NCBI RefSeq assembly: GCF_020400605.1
Contig: NZ_JAINRD010000027.1
Location: forward strand, 62,001-126,000
Length of the DNA: 64,000 bases
Source: Streptomyces aculeolatus
Lineage (GTDB): Bacteria > Actinomycetota > Actinomycetes > Streptomycetales > Streptomycetaceae
Reading direction: 5' to 3'
Positions within the stretch are counted from its first letter, which is position 1, and every line of letters begins with the position of its first letter. A program made the position numbers and the translations under genes. Positions 42,912 to 51,490 of this stretch are shown one piece after another. The notes below the pieces were generated by a model. That model saw only the letters and a list, made by a program, of their open reading frames with translations. It was not told the origin of the DNA and did not search any database.

Positions 42912-44294
42912 TCAGTCGAAGGGATCACCGTTGTACTGCGGCTTGCGCAGCCGCTCCGGCGTGAGCGGGCTCATGTCCGTCACGTCCCGGGGCGAGAGCT
43001 GGAAGCCCTGCCAGTGCACCGGCATCGGCGTCTGGTCCTCGTCCCGGGCGATGTGGTGGAAGCCGACGTTCACCCAGACGATGGGGTGCTTGAGCTGCTC
43101 GCCGTCGGTGGCGGCGACGATGTCCTTCGAGCAGTTGGCGTCCCACCGCCGGTTGTGGTTCGGGAACTTCTCGCACTTCTTGTACTGCGTGAAGTACACG
43201 TCCTTGCTGGTGAACTTGCGCCCCGTGTAGCGCGCGCTGTTGCTGTGCACCAGCTCCCAGGACCGCGTGTGCCCGTCGCCGTTCTTGCCGGCCGTGCCGC
43301 TCACGCGCCACCAGCGGTGCTGGTCGGAGTTGCCCGACGTCTCCTTGGTGACGTTCTTGCGGGTCGTCTCCTGCGCCGGGTAACCCCCCTCGCCGGTCCC
43401 GCTGCGGTTCGTGTCGTACTGCTGGATCCTGGCCGGGCGCGAGGCGTCCGTCTGGAAGTCCAGCCGCCAGAAGATGTTGTGCTGGTGGCTGGTCGCGCGG
43501 TCGCGCGACCCCTTGCCGATCGGCCAGCCCTGCTTGTCCGAGGCATCGAAGTCACCGGGGGAGAGGTTGCCGGTGGCGCCCTCCTTGGCGGTGATCGTGC
43601 CGTCGTCGGAGAAGTTCCACTGGGTGATGTAGTAGTAGTAACCCGCCGAGTGGATCGTGTAGACGACGAGGTCGTCGCCCTGGGCGCTGTCGTTGCGGCC
43701 GTTCTCCTCGCCGACGTCCCAGCTGTTGCCGAAGTGCGCGAAGCCGCGCGGCTGCTGGGTGACGCAGACCGCGTCGTACGCCTCGCCGCCGACCTTCACC
43801 GGGCGGCGGGTGCCGCCCGGGCAGTCCTTCTCCTTCAGCGACACGGGCGACGTGCCGAGCGAGATGTCGGTGACGTCGTAGTACTCGATGCCGCCGTCGT
43901 CGTACGGCACGTGTATCTGGCCCAGGCGGGCGCTGTTGAGCACCGGGACGGCGCTGTTGGCGCCCTTCGGCCTGTACGAGATGTCCTCCAGGACCAGGCC
44001 CGCGTAGTCGTTGTTCCGGTAGCACATCTGCCACTCGGTGCCGTTGGGCAGCTTGTGCGTGATCCGGTACTCCTCGCTGCAGTCCGGCGCCGCCGCCTGC
44101 GGCGCGCGCGGCGTCGCGGCGCCCGCGGTCGGCATCGCCGCGGGCGCGGCGGCCGGGAGCAGCAGGACCAGGGCGGCGACGGCACCCCTGCGCCAGGTCG
44201 CCGGACGGCGCCAGAAGGCGCCCCCGCGCCGGTCGGCGGGCACGTCCGACCCGCCCTCCGGCGCGTCCGGCCCGTGGGTCATGGCGTTACGCAT
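42912..44294 (-). CDS. Secreted copper amine oxidase-like catalytic protein
   Basis: This 460-residue protein has an N-terminal membrane/signal segment (WRRGAVAALVLLLPAAAPAA, about residues 33-52). The rest matches the copper amine oxidase core by eye: NSWDVGEENG at the catalytic-base region, VVYTIHSAGYYYYITQWNF where the TPQ tyrosine would lie, SHQHNIFWRLDF with the His-x-His copper pair, and MPVHWQGFQL with the third His. The TPQ motif Asn-Tyr-Asp/Glu is not conserved (Gly-Tyr-Tyr), so cofactor formation is uncertain. It overlaps the upstream gene by 8 bp. That gene resembles the N-terminal domains of the same enzyme family. Confidence 0.78.
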   Translation of the reverse strand: MRNAMTHGPDAPEGGSDVPADRRGGAFWRRPATWRRGAVAALVLLLPAAAPAAMPTAGAATPRAPQAAAPDCSEEYRITHKLPNGTEWQMCYRNNDYAGLVLEDISYRPKGANSAVPVLNSARLGQIHVPYDDGGIEYYDVTDISLGTSPVSLKEKDCPGGTRRPVKVGGEAYDAVCVTQQPRGFAHFGNSWDVGEENGRNDSAQGDDLVVYTIHSAGYYYYITQWNFSDDGTITAKEGATGNLSPGDFDASDKQGWPIGKGSRDRATSHQHNIFWRLDFQTDASRPARIQQYDTNRSGTGEGGYPAQETTRKNVTKETSGNSDQHRWWRVSGTAGKNGDGHTRSWELVHSNSARYTGRKFTSKDVYFTQYKKCEKFPNHNRRWDANCSKDIVAATDGEQLKHPIVWVNVGFHHIARDEDQTPMPVHWQGFQLSPRDVTDMSPLTPERLRKPQYNGDPFD

Positions 44295-45096
44295 GGTGCA
44301 CCTTCCGCTCGCTCAGGTCGATGACGAAGTCGCGGGTGTCGATCCACGGGCCGTCCTTGACCCGGGTGAAGAGCCGCACGCAGCGGTGCTCCCCGCACTG
44401 CTCCAGGCCGCCGGAGTCACCCGGCCGCGCCGTGTACGTCATCCCCTGGACCTGCAACTGCCCTGCGCCGGTCAGCTCCTTGCCGGTCGCCGCCTCGTAG
44501 TCCTGCCGCAGCCCGGCCCCGACGGGGCTGTCCACCAGCAGGTCGGCGGCGGCCTCCGCCTCCGGCGCGGCCGGCGGCGGCTGGGCGCCGGTGGACTCGA
44601 CGGTGTCCACGACCTCGTTGTCCGTGAGGTTGACGCTCTTCTGGACGAGCGTGTCCCGCGCGTAGTCGTAGAAGTACACGTCGGCGATCCGGTCGTCGCC
44701 GGCGCTCACCGAGGTGTCGGCGAGGTCGGTGTTGACGAGCTGCGGCACGCCTTCGCGGCCGCGGACCCCCTCGCTCTCCGTACGCAGCGTCCGGTCCCCG
44801 GCGAGCGCCAGCTCCTCGGCGCGCTGCTCCTCGTCCGGAGTCAGCGGGTCGCTGCCCGTGCCGGTCTTCTCCGTGGGGAGCGGGGCGGTGCCCGGCCCCC
44901 CGTCGCCCGGCGTCTCCAGCGCGCCGGGTGCCGGCGAGGACGCGGACACCCCCGGGTCCCCGTCCTGTTGGTCGTCGCCCGCCGCGCCGAGCGGCACGGC
45001 CACGACGACGGCGGCCGCGGTACCCGCGACGGCCGTCAACGCCCCCCATACGATGCGCTGTCGTATGCGGCGGCGGCCTCCCCCCGATGTGCTCAT
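44287..45096 (-). CDS. Membrane-anchored or secreted copper amine oxidase N-domain-like protein
   Basis: The ATG at 45096 follows AAGGGA and gives 269 residues. One hydrophobic helix (IVWGALTAVAGTAAAVVVAV) near residues 18-37 is followed by a Pro/Gly-rich stretch and a folded part reading IADVYFYDYARDTLVQKSVN, then TGAQPPP and LQVQGMTYTARPG. This resembles the N2/N3 domains that precede the catalytic core of copper amine oxidases. With the next gene, which holds only the core, it looks like a two-gene version of the enzyme. The assignment rests on visual comparison only. Confidence 0.7.
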   Translation of the reverse strand: MSTSGGGRRRIRQRIVWGALTAVAGTAAAVVVAVPLGAAGDDQQDGDPGVSASSPAPGALETPGDGGPGTAPLPTEKTGTGSDPLTPDEEQRAEELALAGDRTLRTESEGVRGREGVPQLVNTDLADTSVSAGDDRIADVYFYDYARDTLVQKSVNLTDNEVVDTVESTGAQPPPAAPEAEAAADLLVDSPVGAGLRQDYEAATGKELTGAGQLQVQGMTYTARPGDSGGLEQCGEHRCVRLFTRVKDGPWIDTRDFVIDLSERKVHHA

Positions 45097-45266
45097 GGGA
45101 AGTCCCTTCATTTTGTTCGGTCCCGACCGATTAGACCGGCCGGACCGTTGTTCAGCACCCCGTTCCGGCCCATCCGAACAATCCCGAGGGCCCCGGTACG
45201 GCGTCGGTGGCGCGGTTTATCGTGGGAGACGACCTGGGGGAGCAGGGGAACGAGGGGGGTCCGCCC

Positions 45267-48200
45267 ATGGGGCGGCGCGAGAAGCCCGTGGATCCGTCCG
45301 CGGGCCCGGTCCAGCGTTTCGCGTACGAACTGCGCAAGCTGCGGGCCGAAGCAGGAGGACCGACCTACCGGCAGCTCGCCGCGCGCGGGACGTACTCGGT
45401 GACGGCGCTGTCGCAGGCCGCGGCCGGCGACCGGCTGCCTTCGCTGCCGGTTGCCCTGGCGTACGCCGAGGGCTGCGGCGGCGACCCGGCCGAGTGGGAG
45501 TGGCGCTGGCGGCAGGCGGCGGCGGAGGAGGCGGAGCAGCCGCTGCAGCACGGCGGCGCGGCGCCGCCGTACCGCGGCCTGGCGCGCTTCGAACCGGGCG
45601 ACAGGGACCGGTTCTTCGGCCGCGACCGGCTCACGGCGGACCTCGTGGAGCTGGTCCGTACCCACCGCTTCGCGGCCGTCTTCGGCCCGTCGGGCAGCGG
45701 GAAGTCGTCGCTGCTGCGCGCGGGGCTCGTACCGGCGCTGCAGTCCGGCCGGCTGCGGGGGGCCGACGACGAGGGGGACGACGGCGGGGAGCCGGCGGAG
45801 CGGCAGCCGGAGGCGGTCTGCCCGCCGGCCGCGGCGCTGCGCATCCTCACGCCCGGCGAACACCCGGCGCGTACGCACGCGGACGTGCTCGACGCGGCTG
45901 CCGCCGAGGGCGACACGTACCTCCTCGTCGACCAGTTCGAGGAGGTCTTCACCCTCTGCCAGGACCCCGACGAGCGCGCCGCGTTCCTCGACCGCCTCCT
46001 CGCCGCCCGCGACCCCGCGCGACGGCTGCGGGTGGTCGTCGCCGTACGGGCCGACTTCTACGGCCGCTGCGCCGAGTACCGCGCGCTGACCGAGGCGCTG
46101 CGCGACGCGCAGCTGCTCGTCGGCCCGATGTCGCCGGCGGAGCTGCGCGAGGCGGTGGTCAGGCCCGCGGCGGCGGAGGGCCTGATCGTCGAACGGGCGC
46201 TGACGGCGCGCATCCTCAAGGACGTCGACGGCGAACCGGGCGCGCTGCCGCTGATGTCGCACGTGCTGCTGGAGACGTGGCACCGGCGGCGGGGCCGGTC
46301 GCTGACGGAGGAGGCGTACGAGGCGGCGGGCGGCGTCCGCGGCGCGATCGCGCGGACGGCGGAGCGGGTCTACGGGGAGCTGACGCCGCCGCAGCAGCAG
46401 GTGGCCAGGCGCGCGATGCTGCGCCTGGTCTCCCCGGGCGAGGGCTCCCAGGACACCCGCCGCCCGGCGCCCCGGGCGGAGCTGGCGGAGATCGCCGCGG
46501 CGGCCGCCGCGGGCGGGGGCGGGCGGGACGACGTAGGCGCGGACGGCGCCGGGACCGGCCGGCGGTGGCGGACCGGGCGGGGCGGGGGCACCGCGGGCCG
46601 GTGGCGGGGTCGCAGGGACGGCGCCGCAGAGGACGGGGAAGGGACAGAGCAAGGGGACGTCGCTGCAGGGGGCGGGGTATCGCTGCGCGGCGGCAGGGGC
46701 GGCGCTGCCGGAGGCGTGGAAGGCGCGGGACCGGAGGTCCCGCCCGCGGGCGCCGCGGGCGCCGCGGGCGCCGCGGGCGCCGCGGGCGCCGCGGGCGCCG
46801 CGGACGGGGGTCTCGGGGGCGGAGCCCCCGAGTTCCGGGAAGGGGCGGGGTCGGGGAAAGCCCCCCGGTCGCCAGCCGCGTCCGACGGCACACCCACCAC
46901 ACCCGGTGAGACCCGCGCCGCCGGTGCCACCGCGCCCGGGTCCGCCGCTGGTGCCACCGCGCCCCGGCCCGCCGCCGGCGCCACCGGCGACGACGTCGGG
47001 TACGTGCTCGAACGGCTCGTCGAGGCCCGGCTGCTGACCCTCGACGACGACGTCGTCGACCTCGCGCACGAGGCGCTCCTCACCTCCTGGCCCCGGCTGC
47101 GCGGCTGGATCGAGGAGGACCGCGAGCGCATGCGCGCCCTGCGGCGCCTCACCGAGGCCGCGCACGGCTGGGAGGAGCTGGACCGCGATCCGGGCGCGCT
47201 GTACCGGGGGAGCCGGCTCGCGCAGGCCGAGGAGCTGTTCGCCGACCGGCCGCAGGAGCTGACCGCCGGCGAGGGCGCGTTCCTCGCCGCCAGCACCGCC
47301 GCCCGCGGCCGGGAGCGGCGCCGGTTCAGAGGGCTGCTCACGACGCTGGTGGCGCTGCTGGTGCTCGCCCTGGTCGCCGGTTCGTTCGCCTGGCAGCAGG
47401 ACCGCAACGCCGACGCCGAGCACCGCCGCGCCGAGGCCCGCCGCGTCGCGGCCGTCGCCGGGAGCCTGCGGTTCACCGATCCCGTACGGGCCATGCAGCT
47501 CAGCGTCGCCGCCTGGCGGCTCGCCGACACCCCGGAGACCCGCGGCGCGCTGCTCGGCGCGCTGCACCAGCGCGAGGCCGACTCGTTCGCCCTGCCCCAG
47601 GACGGCGAGCCCCGTGCGCACCGCTTACTCAGCGCCGACGGCCGCACGGTCACCAGCGTCGGCAAGGATCGTACGGAGCGCTGGGACGTCGCCTCCCACC
47701 GCCGGCTCGACTCCGGCCCCGGCCTCGGCCGGCCGGCCGACGACTCCGACTTCGACGTCTCCCCCGACGGCCGCACCCTCGCCGTCCCCGGCGCCGACGG
47801 CGGCATGCGGCTGCGCCCCGGCCGCGGCGAAGTGCCGGGCACGACGGGCTGGTTCGGGCCCAGCGGGCGGACGTACATGGCGAGCACCCTGTCGTTCGGC
47901 GGCGAGCGGACGCACCTCGCGGTCTACGACGTACGCACCCGCAAGAGGCTCTTCTCCTACGGCTGGGCCGCCGACGACCTGGGCTGGTTCAGCCAGGTCA
48001 GCCCCGACGACCGGCTCGTCGTGGTGTGCCCGCGCAGCGGCACGCCGGAGGTGTGGCACATGGCCGGGCGGCAGCGCATGCTGCGCGCCTATCCGGAGGC
48101 CCGCGACGCCTGCGGCTCCGACACGACGTCGCTGGAGTTCACGCCGGACAGCCGCGGGATCGTCGTCATGAACGACTCCGGCTTCCGCGTGCTGGACGTC

Positions 48201-49520
48201 GGGACCGGGCGCAAGCGGCTGGAGGTGGAGCGCGAGGGGCTGTCGGAGATCGAGTTCAGCCGGGACGGCTCGCTGGTCGCCGCCGTGGGCCCGGACGAGC
48301 TGGTCGTCTGGCGCACGGCCGACACCTCGACGCCGGTGCTGCGCCATCCGCTGGTCAGCGAGTACGCCACGGAGCTGCGCGTGACGCCGGGCAACAGGGA
48401 GCTGCGGTACCTCAGCGGCCTGTCCGGGCACGTGGTGCGTACCGTGCGGCTGGACGGCATCGCGGGCGCGGGCTGGGAGAAGCGGCGGCTGGAGGGCGCG
48501 GTGTTCAGCCCGGACGGCGGCAAGCTGGTCACCGCCCGCCGCTCGGGGGCGCAGGGCGTCTTCGAGGTGCGGGACATGCGCGGCGGCCGCACGCCGCAGG
48601 CGCCGCCCCCGCTGCCGTGCCGGGTGCCGCGGGGGCTGGATCCCGTCGAGGACTTCTGCATCCCGCTGATGGCGTTCAGCCCGGACGGCAGGCGGCTGGC
48701 GTACGCGCTGCCGAGCGTGCTGGGCGACGAGCCGGAGCGGGTGCACGTGTGGGACACGCAGAAGGGCCGGATCGTCCGCAGCCTGGAGGTCACCCCGGAT
48801 CCCGCGCGGGCCAACCCGCTGAACAGCCTCGCCTACGGGGCCGGCGGCAAGGTGGTCCTCTCCCGCATACCCGACCGGGAGTCCCTGGAGGTGTGGGACG
48901 TCTCGCGCGGCGAGCGCGTGCGGCGGCTGCGCGACACCGGCGGCACCCCGCTGGCCATGCACCCCGGCGGCAGGCTGCTGGCCACCGGCGACGACCAGCT
49001 CGTCGCGCTGCGCGGGGGCCGGGTCACGCCGCGGCCGCTGGCGCAGGACGGGGTGCGGTCCGTGGAGTTCAGCCCGGACGGCCGGTACCTCGCCGCCGGC
49101 GACGACTCCGGGCGGGTCACGCTCTGGGACGGCGAGGGCCGCCGACGCCTCGGGGTGCTGCCCGGTACGTACCGGGGCATGCAGACCGGTGCCGCTGAGC
49201 CGGCGACGGCGCTGGCGTTCTCGCCGGACGGCCGCACGCTGGCGGTCGCCGGGCACTCCGGGACGCTGCGGCTGTGGGACACCGCGTCGAACCAGTCGCT
49301 GGGCGGCAGTCTGCCGACGGCCGGCGACGAGCTGCTCGCGGTGTCCTTCAGCCCCGACGGCAGCGAGGTCTACGCGGTCGGCCGGCACACCGCGCCGCGG
49401 GCCTACCCGGCGGATCCGGAGCGGGCGCGGCAGGCGGTGTGCGCCCGCGCGGGCGGCGGCCTGTCGCGGGCGGACTGGGAGGCGTACCTGCCGGGGACGG
49501 CGTACCGCGACACCTGCTGA
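45267..49520 (+). CDS. HTH-nSTAND-WD40 multidomain protein
   Basis: The ATG at 45267 follows GAGGGGGG and gives 1417 residues. Domains in order: a helix-turn-helix (about 12-75), an nSTAND1 P-loop NTPase (Walker A GPSGSGKSS near residue 145; Walker B LLVDQFEEVF), a long low-complexity Gly/Ala insert (about residues 405-575), a membrane-like helix GLLTTLVALLVLALVAGSFA near residue 695, and C-terminal WD40-type propeller repeats (FSPDGRTLAVAG, FSPDGRYLAAGD). Such STAND proteins act as ATP-driven switches; some are immune or cell-death sensors, others are Streptomyces regulators. The trigger and output are unknown. It is divergent from the amine-oxidase-like pair and lies in the block that interrupts the dehydrogenase genes. 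Confidence 0.85.
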   Translation: MGRREKPVDPSAGPVQRFAYELRKLRAEAGGPTYRQLAARGTYSVTALSQAAAGDRLPSLPVALAYAEGCGGDPAEWEWRWRQAAAEEAEQPLQHGGAAPPYRGLARFEPGDRDRFFGRDRLTADLVELVRTHRFAAVFGPSGSGKSSLLRAGLVPALQSGRLRGADDEGDDGGEPAERQPEAVCPPAAALRILTPGEHPARTHADVLDAAAAEGDTYLLVDQFEEVFTLCQDPDERAAFLDRLLAARDPARRLRVVVAVRADFYGRCAEYRALTEALRDAQLLVGPMSPAELREAVVRPAAAEGLIVERALTARILKDVDGEPGALPLMSHVLLETWHRRRGRSLTEEAYEAAGGVRGAIARTAERVYGELTPPQQQVARRAMLRLVSPGEGSQDTRRPAPRAELAEIAAAAAAGGGGRDDVGADGAGTGRRWRTGRGGGTAGRWRGRRDGAAEDGEGTEQGDVAAGGGVSLRGGRGGAAGGVEGAGPEVPPAGAAGAAGAAGAAGAAGAADGGLGGGAPEFREGAGSGKAPRSPAASDGTPTTPGETRAAGATAPGSAAGATAPRPAAGATGDDVGYVLERLVEARLLTLDDDVVDLAHEALLTSWPRLRGWIEEDRERMRALRRLTEAAHGWEELDRDPGALYRGSRLAQAEELFADRPQELTAGEGAFLAASTAARGRERRRFRGLLTTLVALLVLALVAGSFAWQQDRNADAEHRRAEARRVAAVAGSLRFTDPVRAMQLSVAAWRLADTPETRGALLGALHQREADSFALPQDGEPRAHRLLSADGRTVTSVGKDRTERWDVASHRRLDSGPGLGRPADDSDFDVSPDGRTLAVPGADGGMRLRPGRGEVPGTTGWFGPSGRTYMASTLSFGGERTHLAVYDVRTRKRLFSYGWAADDLGWFSQVSPDDRLVVVCPRSGTPEVWHMAGRQRMLRAYPEARDACGSDTTSLEFTPDSRGIVVMNDSGFRVLDVGTGRKRLEVEREGLSEIEFSRDGSLVAAVGPDELVVWRTADTSTPVLRHPLVSEYATELRVTPGNRELRYLSGLSGHVVRTVRLDGIAGAGWEKRRLEGAVFSPDGGKLVTARRSGAQGVFEVRDMRGGRTPQAPPPLPCRVPRGLDPVEDFCIPLMAFSPDGRRLAYALPSVLGDEPERVHVWDTQKGRIVRSLEVTPDPARANPLNSLAYGAGGKVVLSRIPDRESLEVWDVSRGERVRRLRDTGGTPLAMHPGGRLLATGDDQLVALRGGRVTPRPLAQDGVRSVEFSPDGRYLAAGDDSGRVTLWDGEGRRRLGVLPGTYRGMQTGAAEPATALAFSPDGRTLAVAGHSGTLRLWDTASNQSLGGSLPTAGDELLAVSFSPDGSEVYAVGRHTAPRAYPADPERARQAVCARAGGGLSRADWEAYLPGTAYRDTC
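46746..46799. repeat. Six tandem copies of a 9-bp unit inside the STAND gene
   Basis: The unit GCGGGCGCC is repeated six times without change and encodes a Gly-Ala-Ala-type repeat within the low-complexity insert. The length is a multiple of three, so copy-number change would alter the linker length without a frameshift. Confidence 0.85.
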
Positions 49521-49538
49521 ACCGCCCGGGACACGGCA

Positions 49539-49575
49539 GCGCCCCCGCCCGGGCTGCTGCTCGGAGCGGGGGCGC
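49539..49575. terminator. Hairpin terminator between the STAND gene and sucB
   Basis: Arms 49539-49548 (GCGCCCCCGC) and 49566-49575 (GCGGGGGCGC) pair perfectly with a 17-nt loop. It lies 19 bp past the STAND gene stop and 33 bp before the sucB stop, between convergent genes. Confidence 0.7.
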
Positions 49576-49607
49576 GGCCGGTTCGTACGGCTACCGGACG
49601 GCTCGCG

Positions 49608-51440
49608 TCACAGGCCGATCTCGCTCTCGAACTCGGCTGCCTCCAGGAGGCCCTTGACCGCGCCCAGGTAGCGGGCGGCGTCGGCGCCGTCCACCAGGCG
49701 GTGGTCGTAGGAGAGCGTCAGATACGTCATGTGGCGCACGGCGATCGTCTCGCCGAGGTCCGGGTGGTCGACGACCGTCGGACGCTTGACGGTGGCGCCG
49801 AGGCCCAGGATGGCGACCTGGTTCGGCGGCACGATGATCGTGTCGAACAGCGCCCCGCGCGAGCCGGTGTTGCTGATGGTGAAGGTCGCGCCCGACACCT
49901 CGTCCGGGGTGATCTTGTTGTTGCGGACCTTGCCGGCCAGCTCCGCCGTCTTCCTGGCGATGCCGGCGATGTTGAGGTCGCCCGCGCCCTTGATGACCGG
50001 GGTCATCAGGCCCTTCTCCGTGTCCACCGCGATACCGACGTTCTCGGTGTCGAAGTAGCTGATCGTGCCCTCGTCCTCGTTGATACGGGCGTTGACGACC
50101 GGGTGGGCCTTCAGCGCCTGGACGGCGGCCTTCACGAAGAACGGCATCGGCGAGAGCTTCACGCCCTCGCGCTGCGCGAACGCGTCCTTGGCCCGGGCCC
50201 GCATCCGCATGATGCGGGTGACGTCCACCTCGACCACGGTGGACAGCTGGGCCTGCTCGTGCAGGGCGCGCATCATGTTGTCGCCGATGACCTTGCGGAT
50301 GCGCGGCATCTTCACGGTCTGGCCGCGCAGCGGCGACGCCTCCAGCACGGGCGCCGCGGGCCGGCTCGCCGGGGCCGTCGCGGGGGCGGCGGCCGGGGCG
50401 GAGGCGGCGGCGCGGGCGGCCTGCTCGGCGGCGGCGACGACGTCCTGCTTGCGGATACGGCCGCCGACGCCGGAGCCCTTGACGGTGGCCAGGTCGACGC
50501 CGGACTCGGCGGCGAGCTTGCGCACCAGGGGCGTGACGTACGCGCCTTCGGCGGCGGGCGCCGCGGCGGCGGGCGCCGGTGCCGGAGCGGCGGGCGCCGG
50601 AGCCGGAGCGGCCGGGGCGGGCTGCGCCGGCGGGGCGGCCGGAGCCGCCTGAGCCGGAGCGGGCGCCGGTGCCGGAGCGGGCGCGGCGGCCGGGGCGGGT
50701 GCCGGAGCGGCGGGCTGCTCCGCCGGCGCCGCCGGAGCGGCGTCCTGCGGAGCGGCGGGTGCGGCAGCGGGCGCCGGAGCGGCCGCGCCGGTGCCGATGA
50801 CCGCCAGCCTGGCGCCGATCTCCGCCGTCTCGTCCTCCTGGACCAGGATCTCCAGCAGCGTGCCGGCAGCCGGCGAGGGGATCTCCGTGTCGACCTTGTC
50901 GGTGGAGATCTCCAGCAGCGGCTCGTCGGCCTCGACCTGCTCGCCGACCTGCTTGAGCCAGCGGGTCACGGTGCCTTCCGTGACCGACTCGCCCAGCTCG
51001 GGCAGCGTGACGTCGGTGCCCTGGGCACCGCCGGCGGCCTGCGCGGGCGCGGGCTGCTGCGGCGCCGCGGGCGCGGGCGGGGTGTCGGCCGGCGCCTGGG
51101 CGGGCGCCGGCGCCGGTGCGGCGGCGGGTGCGGGTGCCGGCGCGGCCGCGGGCGCCGCGGCCTGCTCGGCGGCCGGCGCGGGCGCCGCCGCGGCGCCGCC
51201 GGTGCCGTCGTCGATCACGGCCAGTTCTGCGCCGATCTCGACGGTCTCATCCTCGGCCACCTTGATGGAGGACAGCACTCCGGCGGCGGGGGAGGGGATC
51301 TCGGTGTCGACCTTGTCGGTGGAGACCTCGAGCAACGGCTCGTCGGCCTCGACGCTCTCGCCCTCGGCCTTGAGCCAGCGCGTGACGGTGCCCTCGGTCA
51401 CGCTCTCGCCGAGCGCCGGCAGGGTTACGGAAACCGCCAT
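49608..51440 (-). CDS. sucB: Dihydrolipoamide acyltransferase (E2) with two lipoyl domains
   Basis: This 610-residue protein has two N-terminal lipoyl domains, each with the lipoylated Lys in STDKVDTEIPSP, joined by long Ala/Pro/Gln linkers, then a peripheral-subunit-binding domain (YVTPLVRKLAAESGVDLATV) and a catalytic domain with SYDHRLVDGADAARY near the C-terminus. In actinobacteria one such E2 can serve both pyruvate and 2-oxoglutarate dehydrogenase complexes. It lies 50 bp downstream of lpd on the same strand. The lipoyl lysines are substrates for LipB and LipA, encoded at 25284-27066. Confidence 0.96.
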   Translation of the reverse strand: MAVSVTLPALGESVTEGTVTRWLKAEGESVEADEPLLEVSTDKVDTEIPSPAAGVLSSIKVAEDETVEIGAELAVIDDGTGGAAAAPAPAAEQAAAPAAAPAPAPAAAPAPAPAQAPADTPPAPAAPQQPAPAQAAGGAQGTDVTLPELGESVTEGTVTRWLKQVGEQVEADEPLLEISTDKVDTEIPSPAAGTLLEILVQEDETAEIGARLAVIGTGAAAPAPAAAPAAPQDAAPAAPAEQPAAPAPAPAAAPAPAPAPAPAQAAPAAPPAQPAPAAPAPAPAAPAPAPAAAAPAAEGAYVTPLVRKLAAESGVDLATVKGSGVGGRIRKQDVVAAAEQAARAAASAPAAAPATAPASRPAAPVLEASPLRGQTVKMPRIRKVIGDNMMRALHEQAQLSTVVEVDVTRIMRMRARAKDAFAQREGVKLSPMPFFVKAAVQALKAHPVVNARINEDEGTISYFDTENVGIAVDTEKGLMTPVIKGAGDLNIAGIARKTAELAGKVRNNKITPDEVSGATFTISNTGSRGALFDTIIVPPNQVAILGLGATVKRPTVVDHPDLGETIAVRHMTYLTLSYDHRLVDGADAARYLGAVKGLLEAAEFESEIGL

Positions 51441-51490
51441 GGTTTCGGTTGCTCCTAACGATCTTTGCGGATGGTGGGCGTGTCCGTGGC

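Noticed and set aside
45108..47621. Minus-strand frame of 837 codons opposite the STAND gene
   Set aside because: No domains, biased composition, and the opposite strand encodes clear Walker and WD40 motifs.
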